64,000 bases of DNA from Anticarsia gemmatalis (Eukaryota; Arthropoda; Insecta; Lepidoptera; Erebidae), in contig NC_134745.1 in assembly GCF_050436995.1 (NCBI RefSeq), forward strand, positions 9,424,001 through 9,488,000. Direction: 5' to 3'. Of this stretch, positions 27,001-34,700 are shown one piece after another. Numbering within the stretch: position 1 is the first letter of the stretch; each line of letters starts with the position of its first letter. A program made the translations under genes and the position numbers. Under the pieces are notes generated by a model. That model saw only the letters and a program-made list of their open reading frames with translations, searched no databases and was not told where the DNA came from.

Positions 27001-29968
27001 TTCTGTTTCATGTAATGTTTTAGATAGGCTACTTTGTATACATTGGTAACTTTGACGATTTTGACGCGGCAATCCGGTCGTAGGTCGGCATCACTCAGTG
27101 ACGAGTACTCGCTATTCTCCGGCGTGTTCGGTTCTGTCGACTGCACATTATCACTGCCTTGCTCTGGTGACCAATCGGATTTTGCTAAACGATCTTGTCT
27201 TAATTCCTTCAACAATTCTACGACGATGTCGCGTTCTGAAATAACGCATAAATTAACGAATGATCAAGAATTTTAAATATTAACAATTGTCGCCGCAAGT
27301 AACCTTCTTCTCGTGGTGGAGACTGTAAGTTAACTTCATCGGTGTCCCAATGAGTGGCGTTAGCGAGTGTTCGTCGCAAGGAATCGTCAGCCGCGATGAC
27401 GTCACGCACGCGAGCACGCGCGCGTCGCAGACGTTCTGCACTACATCGTAGCTCCTCCGCACGCTCAGCAAACTCAGCATCTCGCACGCACAGCTTTGTG
27501 TTCACTATCTGGATCTATACAAAACAGCCATGTGTTTATTAAAACTATTGTACTTCTTTTTCTATATTTTTGTACCCTGCGGAAAGTTAGCGTACAACCT
27601 GCAGTTGAATATCTTCCATTTCACTTTGTTTCTTTTTAATTCTCTCCCGCGACATCAAATACATATCTTTTATGAACTTGTACATGTAGAATCCCGCTGG
27701 CAAGTATTTTAGAGCAAATACTGTCTGCGGAGAAAGCGGCTAAGTTTAATTAGAAGCTTCAAGCTACATAAAATGTATGGAGCAAAGTGTAACTGAACGT
27801 ACCACGTTCATGAGTGTCATTCGTAAATACGCTGCATACGATACACTAATCATGTAATGTGAAAAAGGCATGAGGTATTCATCCATGAAATTGTTCCACA
27901 CGTTCATATGAGCTCCTACACCGTTCGCTTCGTCTCCGTGCACAGTAAGCGTGGCATCATCAGACTCCATAATGAACGTTCTCAACCGGATAGCCGATAT
28001 AATCGTCGTCAAAATTATAATTAAAGTCAACATCTAAAAGTATAATGTAATACAAAAAATATTTTATAAATACTTGCGCGACCGAAATGACTGAAATTAT
28101 GTCATTTTGAAATTATTTTGAATTGTTGACATTGGTCTGTCACGGGCATTGACAAGTTTTATTCTTCTATTATAGTTTTCTGTCAGGTTAAACCTTCTTA
28201 CTGCATAGATAAAAAGTAATTTCCGTAACGAATCTTTTATAATTTTATGATTATTACTTACGAAAATAATCTTTTTTTTCATATTTTAACCTATTGATTC
28301 GTACTATATTAGCAGGTATTATTTATGGCTTTGCAACAAGAAAAACCGTTAGTCAAATGTATTTGGTTATTATTTCTTAAAGTACTTGAAGTAGTAGTCA
28401 AGTTGAACTGTTAACATTAGCTAACATACAAGTTTGTTCACCAGGTGTTGGGCAAGGTACCAACAGTGTCTATCGACAAGACCGACGGGTGTCAGATCTA
28501 CCTGTCGCCGGAGTCTCTCGAGGTGGAGATCGTCAGCTCCAAGTCCTCCGAGATGAACGTGCTCGTGCCCAAAGGCAACGGCGACTATGTAAGTACACAT
28601 AATGACTACTATTTAAACTGTTCATTTAACAATTGCTTTAAGCATTCATTAATATTTGAGTAAATCCTTATTTATACAAGTCTTGAATAAGTTACTGTAG
28701 CATGATTCTGTACAGTCGGTACTTTCTAGTAGCTAAAGTTTAACGTAGAAAATATACTGCAAAAATAGTTTCTACGACGCCCGCTGGAGGCGCTGAAATG
28801 ATTGTCATTTGTCAAACAACATTTTTCGACAGCTAGCCGGTCGACGGCAGATGACAGTAGTAGAAGAGCTTCTGATCTTTTATCTTTTTGAAGAGCTGTA
28901 ATTTTATTTGACACATATTTTAATTTAGTGAGATTCGCTCTAGTATGTGCAGTTGTAGTGCATGTGTTTGTGTGTAGCTTATACTTAAGTTCGTAGTTCA
29001 AAACTAACATTGTTATTAACACAAAATATGATCAGCAATTTTCTCTTATCTCACATACAAACATTGACCAATAAATGAGTCACATAATCCTCTATGAATA
29101 AGGATTTACCAGAACGAACTCATCGTAAATTGTCGTCATGCAAACATAATAACGGTTGCTATATGCTTCTCTTATCGTATGTTGTAGAGGCTTACGGAAG
29201 TGACGCCTTGTAGCAGAATGATATGCTGTTTACAATGGTTGCATGCTTTTAGAATACAAAATAATACGACGTCCCTCGCGAATAATATGGTAATGTACGA
29301 TGCTTGTTTAAGACTAGCTTTGCTCGCGGCTCGGTCTTCCAGTGGGTACGCAAGAACTAAGCACTCTGTGCTTCGGTATTTCGTTATACGTTTTGTTACC
29401 TGTCTTATCACCTTCCATAATTAAACTATTGTCATGTCGTCTGTCACACTGCTTCAGCATCTCACCATTTATCATAAGCCGCCCATCACTCGTCACTGCC
29501 CTTCACACACACACAGCTCACTCGTTCTTGTGAAAAACGCATAAGTAAGCTGCATTTCGAAGTCATTCATATTTTTACTACATTACATAGAGTATAATAT
29601 TACCTTACATTCATTGAAAATGTAATTTCTGTGCAATTAATATAGTATTTATTTTCGGTTATATTTTGTTCTTGACCATAGTTTGCTTTTTGATCTGGAT
29701 CATAGTTTGCTAATAAGTATCGTAAAAAGTAATTGCAATGGAAATATTATTTGCGAGAGGCGTCATTTATTTCCAATTGCGACTGGCAAATAATTTTATG
29801 ATATTTGCCAATAACTAGGTAATATAACTTCACTCAATAAAACTTGATCATGTTATTATAATGTGTAATATTGTGCAGGCGGAGCACCCAGTGCCGGAGC
29901 AGTTCAAGACAGTGCTGAGCAAGTCGGGAAGCGGACTGACCACCACGCCCGTCGAGAGCACGGGCTAA
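11901..29968 (+). CDS. capt: adenylyl cyclase-associated protein (CAP/capulet), whole gene
   Basis: CAP binds cofilin-ADP-actin, speeds actin filament turnover and recharges actin monomers in the cytoplasm; it was first found as a Ras/adenylyl cyclase partner in yeast. Coding exons: 11901-12033, 13914-14158, 16404-16489, 16754-17136, 19192-19341, 19761-19936, 24933-25139, 28445-28588 and 29879-29968. All junctions are GT-AG and all phases agree, giving 1614 nt, or 537 residues plus stop. Domains: an N-terminal extension (1-60); the helical folded domain, with its RLExxxxRLE signature near 68-80, to about 283; a poly-Pro segment (about 289-307); a WH2 actin-binding motif (about 315-347, with THKNP); and the C-terminal CARP beta-domain (about 386-537). 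Usual CAPs are about 470 residues, so the extension is notable. Intron 7 contains another gene on the opposite strand. The gene is convergent with the protease gene downstream. Confidence 0.93.
12034..13913 (+). other. CAP intron 1
   Basis: A 1.88-kb intron, GT...CAG. It contains only short random ORFs and shows no repeat or RNA gene. Confidence 0.6.
13914..14158 (+). CDS. capt: CAP coding exon 2 (start of helical folded domain)
   Basis: Much more GC-rich than its surroundings. It encodes the classic CAP N-terminal helix (LIERLERVTSRLE), then a Pro-rich linker (PTPPRSPAPS...) and NGYQDIVQ. The acceptor follows TTGGCAG; a second CAG 3 nt on could be used instead with one residue lost. The donor is CAG|GTACTA, phase 0. 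Helix, Pro-linker, then 'YQDIV-QGPL' matches the family order. Confidence 0.9.
14159..16403 (+). other. CAP intron 2
   Basis: A 2.2-kb AT-rich intron with no recognisable repeat. ORFs on both strands are short and lack protein character. Confidence 0.7.
16404..16489 (+). CDS. capt: CAP coding exon 3
   Basis: Encodes GPLQTYLQLSQQIGGDV and onward. This is a well-conserved helix of the CAP folded domain (family form: VxEYLxxSxxIGGDVxxHA). The exon is bounded by TCTCAG and CA|GTATGT, and ends in phase 2. Confidence 0.92.
16754..17136 (+). CDS. capt: CAP coding exon 4 (rest of helical folded domain)
   Basis: The largest CAP exon, 383 nt. It carries conserved family blocks such as NHLSAISESIPALGWV, PAPYVKEMNDAGQFY, TNRVLKDWKEKDK and WVQLLSDLQAYVKQ. 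The acceptor is CTCGTAG and the donor TCCG|GTGAGT, phase 1. Confidence 0.95.
17137..19191 (+). other. CAP intron 4
   Basis: A 2.05-kb AT-rich intron. I see no repeat or embedded gene. Confidence 0.7.
19192..19341 (+). CDS. capt: CAP coding exon 5 (poly-proline and start of WH2)
   Basis: Encodes two proline runs (APPPPPPGG and LPPPPPLMP), the profilin/SH3-binding segment of CAP. It continues with DDRSALFAQINQGEGITS, the first half of the WH2 actin-binding motif. The end is AGCA|GTTAGT, phase 1. Confidence 0.94.
19342..19760 (+). other. CAP intron 5
   Basis: A 419-bp intron. Nothing beyond splice signals was noticed. Confidence 0.7.
19761..19936 (+). CDS. capt: CAP coding exon 6 (end of WH2, linker, start of CARP)
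   Basis: Encodes LRKVTPDMQTHKNPQLR, the hallmark GLRxVxxxMxTHKNP end of the CAP WH2 region. Then comes a Gly/Ala/Pro linker, and the exon ends in DGKKWLI at the start of the CARP domain. The donor ATT|GTAAGT is strong, phase 0. Confidence 0.95.
20729..20980 (-). mobile_element. non-autonomous Helitron, copy 1
   Basis: Read on the minus strand the element starts with TC and ends in GGGTCAGCTAG. A short GCAA/TTGC hairpin lies just inside the 3' end. The flanks are A before TC and T after CTAG, the standard Helitron insertion rule (between A and T, no target duplication). It is 252 bp and has no coding capacity. The internal sequence closely resembles copy 2, which lies 2.1 kb away in the same orientation. 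Confidence 0.7.
21516..21624. repeat. foldback (MITE-like) inverted repeat
   Basis: Arms 21516-21561 and 21580-21624 are near-perfect reverse complements of about 45 bp with an 18-bp loop. They differ by one extra base and one substitution. This could be a small MITE or a foldback remnant. I found no clear target duplication. Confidence 0.65.
22400..22587 (+). mobile_element. LINE-like 3' tail fragment
   Basis: Contains phrases that recur throughout lepidopteran genomes (GGAAAACATCGTGAGGAAACC; CCGCACTGGGCCAGCGTGG; GAGACCCTTGCCCAGCAGTG). It ends in an A-rich tail (AAAAAAAAA), as expected for a 5'-truncated non-LTR retrotransposon. Family assignment (RTE-like) is from memory and uncertain. Confidence 0.5.
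22831..23075 (-). mobile_element. non-autonomous Helitron, copy 2
   Basis: On the minus strand it ends ...GCGCGGGTCAGCTAG followed by T. A CGCAA/TTGCG hairpin with a 6-nt loop lies just upstream, a textbook Helitron 3' end. The 5' TC end seen in copy 1 has decayed, so the 23075 limit is approximate. Confidence 0.65.
23444..23640 (+). mobile_element. non-autonomous Helitron, different subfamily
   Basis: On the plus strand it starts A|TCTATATC and ends GTCGGGTCAGCTAG|T. A GACAG/CTGTC hairpin lies about 12 bp before the end. It shares the last 12 bases with copies 1 and 2 but has an unrelated interior. A start 4 bp upstream (23440) is equally possible because of the repeated TCTA. Confidence 0.62.
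24449..24478. repeat. 10-bp tandem repeat, three copies
   Basis: The unit GCTTACTTAC occurs three times, with one substitution in the third copy. Confidence 0.7.
24933..25139 (+). CDS. capt: CAP coding exon 7 (CARP domain)
   Basis: Encodes EYQKGNSNLVVENADMNNVV and following CARP repeats with CTKCAVVFDNLV. These are the beta-helix strands that bind ADP-actin. It is bounded by TCAACAG and CAG|GTCAGT, phase 0. The exon is GC-rich against an AT-rich background. Confidence 0.96.
26166..28282 (-). CDS. nested antisense gene in CAP intron 7, unknown function
   Basis: The family is not recognised. Minus-strand exons: 28262-28282 (proposed), 27803-28033, 27599-27724, 27304-27514, 26958-27235, 26636-26890 and 26166-26384. 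Every junction is GT-AG and in phase, giving about 446 residues (439 if translation starts at 28033). Visible parts: a hydrophobic N-terminus suited to a signal peptide or anchor (LTLIIILTTIISAI); a region with YLPAGFYMYKFIKDMYLM; a charged heptad-like stretch likely to form a coiled coil (about 110-185, rich in Arg/Glu, ERAEELRCSAERLRRARARV); an acidic Ser/Pro segment; a basic patch (KQKRLRRANKQAMLKKK); and an acidic Tyr/Asp/His-rich C-terminus ending CDVVVL. If the signal is cleaved the protein is secretory, but the coiled-coil and basic regions would fit an anchored protein too. It lies wholly inside one CAP intron on the opposite strand, so its transcript would be antisense to CAP pre-mRNA. 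Confidence 0.75.
28262..28282 (-). CDS. proposed 21-nt first coding exon of the nested gene
   Basis: ATG followed by six codons (MKKKIIF), then a perfect GTAAGT donor. It joins in phase 0 to the exon whose acceptor TTTTAG ends just before 28033. The join places three lysines directly before the hydrophobic core, making a standard signal-peptide n-region. The alternative is that 28031-28033 is the true start codon and this segment is untranslated or chance. Confidence 0.45.
28445..28588 (+). CDS. capt: CAP coding exon 8 (CARP domain)
   Basis: Encodes VLGKVPTVSIDKTDGCQIYL through NVLVPKGNGDY, the highly conserved part of the CARP domain (family: SIxKTDGxxxYLS). It is bounded by TCACCAG and TAT|GTAAGT, phase 0 at both ends. 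Confidence 0.96.
28589..29878 (+). other. CAP intron 8
   Basis: A 1.29-kb intron with a short CA dinucleotide run near 29505. ORFs on both strands at 29170-29530 overlap one another and look non-coding. Confidence 0.7.
29879..29968 (+). CDS. capt: CAP coding exon 9 and stop
   Basis: Encodes AEHPVPEQFKTVL and a short Ser/Thr tail ending VESTG, then TAA at 29966-29968. The PEQFKT motif is the usual C-terminal CAP strand. The acceptor is TTGTGCAG, phase 0. Confidence 0.95.
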   Translation, partial: AEHPVPEQFKTVLSKSGSGLTTTPVESTG

Positions 29969-31005
29969 GCGCCACTCGCTCGTACACCACTCGGGAACTG
30001 AGCCTCGTTCACTCGACCCATAGCTTTGTTACTTGCTCGAGGCGAGGCGAGTCCTTATTTACTTAAGATAATACTTTGCACGGTCTAGTTCAATATTAGT
30101 TCACTTACCACGATTCGCCTCCAAGTATCCTGTAAAGCACAAACCACCTTCAATCGTACGAGATGCGTTCTCGAGTTCGACGTGCGATCATTTAGTCTTG
30201 CATCGGTCATCTTAATTAAGAACTGTCTTCATTTCTTGCTCATTACGCTCGATTGTAGTATTTAAATACATATTATAAATCAAATACGACGTAGAAATAA
30301 CTATAACTCAAGTATTTACTGGCCTTTGTGTGTAATGTAAAGATGTTCCTTACACTAATATTTTGAGATTTTGACATTAGCATGGTGAGGAAGGCTACAA
30401 TGGCAACAATGGTAATAATCTTTGGAGTACCGCTCGGTACGGGAGTTAGTTAAGTTAGCTGTAAGGTGTGTGACTGTCTCGAGTTTCAACTGTAAGAAAC
30501 GTTCGCATTCTCGATTTGCTATCTGTATTAATAATGGGCGATGATAAAACCCCGACGCTTGACACGGATGAGGTCTAATTTTCTTATCGTATTACTTCCT
30601 ATGTGATCAATCATTACATTATTTTAAATTAATGTCTATCTAATGGGAAATTCTACCCATCTAATATTTTAACTTAGGACATGCTATTTTATTTTGTGAT
30701 TGTAATTATTATTTTTAATGTTTCTTAAATATTTGTAGATCAGTGTAATTTGTATTATTATGATTCATAATTATAATTTGCTGACATCGTGAATATGTAA
30801 GAACTGCTAATTATTTATTATAATCATCCTTATTTTGAAGAATATAATGCTGTATTGAACGTTTGCATTTTGTTAATTTATTTGTCGAGAGATTAAAATT
30901 ATTTTTAAGATTATTGATTTTTAATTATCTCAGGATTATTTTTTGCATTGAAGTAGTAATTTCTAGATCTCGCTAAGGAATATTAAATAAAAACTAAATA
31001 AATTA
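29969..31005 (+). other. capt: CAP 3' UTR
   Basis: About 1 kb of AT-rich untranslated sequence after the CAP stop, running to the AATAAA at 30986-30991. The exact cleavage site is inferred. Confidence 0.6.
30986..30991 (+). terminator. CAP poly(A) signal
   Basis: Canonical AATAAA about 1020 nt after the CAP stop codon, with T-rich sequence (TTACATTTTTTATTTTATT) following. The mRNA end is expected near 31005-31015. Confidence 0.6.
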
Positions 31006-31017
31006 TTCGTTACATTT

Positions 31018-31028
31018 TTTATTTTATT
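31018..31028 (-). terminator. protease gene poly(A) signals (minus strand)
   Basis: Two overlapping AATAAA hexamers on the minus strand (31028-31023 and 31023-31018), about 380 nt after the protease stop. Cleavage would fall near 31000, so the two convergent transcripts should abut or overlap. Confidence 0.55.
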
Positions 31029-31405
31029 CTTAACATGGCTTACGTCGTCCATTTGAATGTCTCAATAATAATTCAAACGGAAAAGGCAGTCCATGTGCTT
31101 CAATAAATAAATTCAGTTAAGAAATAATCGTGCAGTGGTAAACAAAACAATTTGGGCACAAACGTTAACATCTATATGTACAAAGAAGCCCAAATAACAT
31201 TATATCATAATTATGGCGTAGCAACTGTCTAGCATCATATGAATTTTATCCCTTGAAATGTCAATATTATAGCAATGGAATACTTCCCTTAAAGAGAGAC
31301 TTGATAACTTACAGATATGCTTATAAAATATCAGTCGAATTTAGAAAATTTACCCTACTCTAAGTACTGGCTTACAAGTAATATAATTTTCTTAAATGCG
31401 TGACG

Positions 31406-31783
31406 TTAGTCGGGGTCTAGGCTGGAGTTATTTGGCGCTGGTTTACTGCACTGCCACTCGTCGCTGCCGTCGGAGCACTCGAGGAATCCGTTGCAGACGC
31501 TTGTTGCGGGCAAGCATTCGCCAAGCGGACACCTGAATCCTCTGCAGGTGTCTGTTCTGCTCGCCCTTCTATTCTCAGCTGTTTCAAGATCTGCGTAGAA
31601 TTCTTCATCAGATTCAACATCCTCGTCCGAGGTGGTATAGTTTTGCACGGGAGTGTGGATGGCAATGATGCTGTCTATCCAGTCTATGTAGTGAGAGACC
31701 TTCGTGTATACTCCAGGACGATTCGCTCGTGCACACCCGTATCCGTTGCTCGTTACTCCGTACACGTACCATTTGTCTGATTC
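31406..31783 (-). CDS. protease last exon: end of trypsin fold plus C-terminal LDLa
   Basis: Begins ESDKWYVYGVTSNGYGCARAN and runs through RPGVYTKVSHYIDWI, the closing strand and helix of the trypsin fold. An acidic linker (TTSDEDVESDEEF) follows. Then comes an LDLa module (CRGFRCPLGECLPATSVC with ECSDGSDEWQC, the calcium-binding SDGSDE motif) and the stop at 31406. Confidence 0.93.
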   Translation of the reverse strand, partial: ESDKWYVYGVTSNGYGCARANRPGVYTKVSHYIDWIDSIIAIHTPVQNYTTSDEDVESDEEFYADLETAENRRASRTDTCRGFRCPLGECLPATSVCNGFLECSDGSDEWQCSKPAPNNSSLDPD

Positions 31784-34700
31784 CTGTAACAGATATATTT
31801 TACTTAATAAACATGAAAAGTACTAAGTGTAAACTTCTGTCAGAGAAAATCTTGTAAGTGGGAATCTGTACGAATACGTAAAAAGGACTTTGGAAAAGAG
31901 GCTTACATTTTAAAAGGTATTTGATATGTAAAGTACACATACACAAAAATTTGTCGCAATGATAAATTGTTTAGTTAAACCATACCTGACACATGAGAGG
32001 TCCGCCCGAGTCTCCGAGGCAGGCGTCACGTCCACCCCGCTCATACCCGGCGCAGAACATGTCATCCGTGACGCGGTACAACGGCAACAAACGCGTGCGA
32101 CGTCGGCACTCCGCCGTCGATATCACTGGCAACTCCACCTCTTGTAACGTGTCGGCTGGAATTAATGACGTCTGTTAGCAAGGGGCTTTTGTTCTAAGGA
32201 TTTTTCACACCCGTCGTACTTATATCGTGGAGGTAGGGTGACCCGTTGTATTAAAAAAATGTACAGTGTCACGCAAGTACAAGCCCGTATACGTTATAGA
32301 GACAGACACATGAAACTGGGAAAGCTAGAAGTTGCCCTACGTTATTTATTGGTAAAAGAGTGTATTAAGAAATATCAAATTTAATAAAAAAATACTTACG
32401 AAAGACTCGTTCGTGTTCGTAAAGCTGTCCCCAACCGACAACAGTGCAGTGATGGCCCGCTGGAGGCTGTGCTCGCGGCGGCGGGAGGCAGGCGGGGCGT
32501 AACCGAGCGTGTAGAGGCAATGGATCTAGTCTTAACATCGCGATGTCGTTGCGGAATCCACGAGGCGCGTATTTAGGGTGTAACACGACTTGTCGCACGC
32601 GGGATACTCGTTCCCATGGACCGCGCGGCCATGCACCGCGTCGCAGTGCTCCTAATCGCGCTACCCAGTGTGCTTCTGTTGCCCTGCAGTAACAATATTC
32701 TGTTAGCATGATATAAGCTAGTCACAAGTTAGATGTAATGTAGGTATTTGTTTCAATAGTAGATATTGTTTTCATTTACCCCCGAATATCAGTCAGCTTC
32801 TTTAGCTTAGTCGATTTTACAGGACATGGTTATTTTAATGGGTATAAAAGTAATAAATAAGATGATACTAACTGGTAGAAACAATGGCTGGCGGAGAGTA
32901 GCCACTGCGCGTGTATAAGGGTGCCGCCACACTGGAAGTCTCCGTCGCGGTAGAGAGCAGCCTGCCAGGGCCACGCGCCGGCCGCCGCGCCGTCGCCGCC
33001 CACGACCCTGCCCCGACGCACGTGCTCGTCAGTTACATTCACCCTACCACACACATCTACTGTGCCATGCGCGTACACTTGACACTATCCTACGCTCATT
33101 TATTGGTTTTATAGCCTTTTCTTGGAAGTATTCAGTCAGATGAGGCTCTCAGTGTCAAGTTTACGACGCGAGGCAATGAATTCGTATTTAGTATACAAAT
33201 TCTTAAGACAAGGATCTTACATTTTGATTATGTTCTAGCAAAGATAAAGATACAAAGTTTCTCAAATTCTTACAAAAATTTAAAATGATTCTTATATTTT
33301 TTCTAAAACAACAAATGTACTGTTTTATATCAGGGATCTATAGTTTGTAGCATTGAAGCATCATGTTGAATTACCTGGGTTGTTGTGCGTCAGCATGCGG
33401 TCGTATCCCACAGTCTAGTCCAGTGCAGCGTACACGTAAAGCGCGCTTCCTGGCGCAGGACGCTCGCCTGAAAGTAAGCCGCGTGTCTTGTGCCCGCGCG
33501 GCCGCGTTGTGCCACACTTCCCAGTAGCCTGACGAACTTGACTTGCGACCTTCGCGGGCTTCTCGAGCCCAACCAGCATCACTATAAAAATAATGAAGAA
33601 ATTTATTTTACACGTCGTTCTATAAAACGGTGTATGCAACACTTATGTGTTTTAAGCGTCTTGTCTGCAATCTGTTCTTGAAGGTGTTGTTAGTATTATG
33701 CAGATGTATAGTAAAGCTACTCACTGGAAAGTCATAGCCCGACATACAGCTCTGCCGAGATCCGGTAGCTTCAATGAACTGTGTGCTTGCTCCACGACGT
33801 CTGCAAAACTCTCGACACACAGCCGACCCCACACTCCCCGTTTACGTACCATCACGTAACCTGGAATAAAGACAGTTGTACGTAAATATGTTAGTTGTAC
33901 GACTAACTTTTTTAAAATCTAAACCAAGTTAGGTTGAATTATTTTTGTAGACTCAAAAGTATATGTAAAGTTCATACAAACCTTCTTCATTATATGGAAC
34001 AACTTCATTATTTTCTAATTCATCAGCAAGCGCGACGCAACTCTTCTCGTCGTCGCCGAGTGGACAATCCGGAGATCCGTCACAAACTTTACCAACGTCA
34101 ATACACTGACGAGCGTTGGCGCAAACATACTGACCCTCTTTGCACCAATCTGAAAAATAAATAAATATTTATGGATAACGCACATATATGAAATTGAATA
34201 TTAGGCTTTAAACGCATATTAAAGTTATTCACACTGACGCAATTATAGCTTAGAGGTGATCAAATACCTATATTTTGATTAGATTGTCAACTTTTATTTA
34301 GGATCTTTCAAACTGGGTATAAAATTATTCTAAACTTACCACACTTGTTTTCATCAGAGTAGTCCCAACAGTCAACAACTCCATCACAGATCTTAGATTG
34401 TGCGAAGTCAGCACGCAAGTAATCTGCGCATGAGCAAGCTCGCTCGTCTTCTCCGCCCGGACAATCGATGAGGCGATTGCAACGTGACGTCAGTGGAAGA
34501 CATGCACCGCCCGGACAACGGAATGACGTAGCGTTATTACATTCCTCTGAAAAAAAAATAGGTTGTGTTATTCATTGCTAATCAAAGATCAGAGATTATT
34601 TACAGATGGTCGTAAGTAGTAGCGTGTTCCTTACCTTCTTTTTTAACTTCTTCGATAACGTTATTGTTTTCTTTTTCTTTATGAGGTTTGCTTGGTTTAT

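Larger units (their letters stand above)
25140..28444 (+). other. CAP intron 7, host of the nested gene
   Basis: A 3.3-kb intron. About two thirds of it (26166-28282) is a complete multi-exon gene on the minus strand. The 25140-26165 part shows nothing on the plus strand. A TTTATT at 25999-26004 is a possible poly(A) signal for the nested gene. Confidence 0.75.

Noticed and set aside
29172..29533. Several overlapping ORFs in CAP intron 8
   Set aside because: Three frames on both strands are open over the same 300 bp, with no splice signals that would join them to CAP or to each other.
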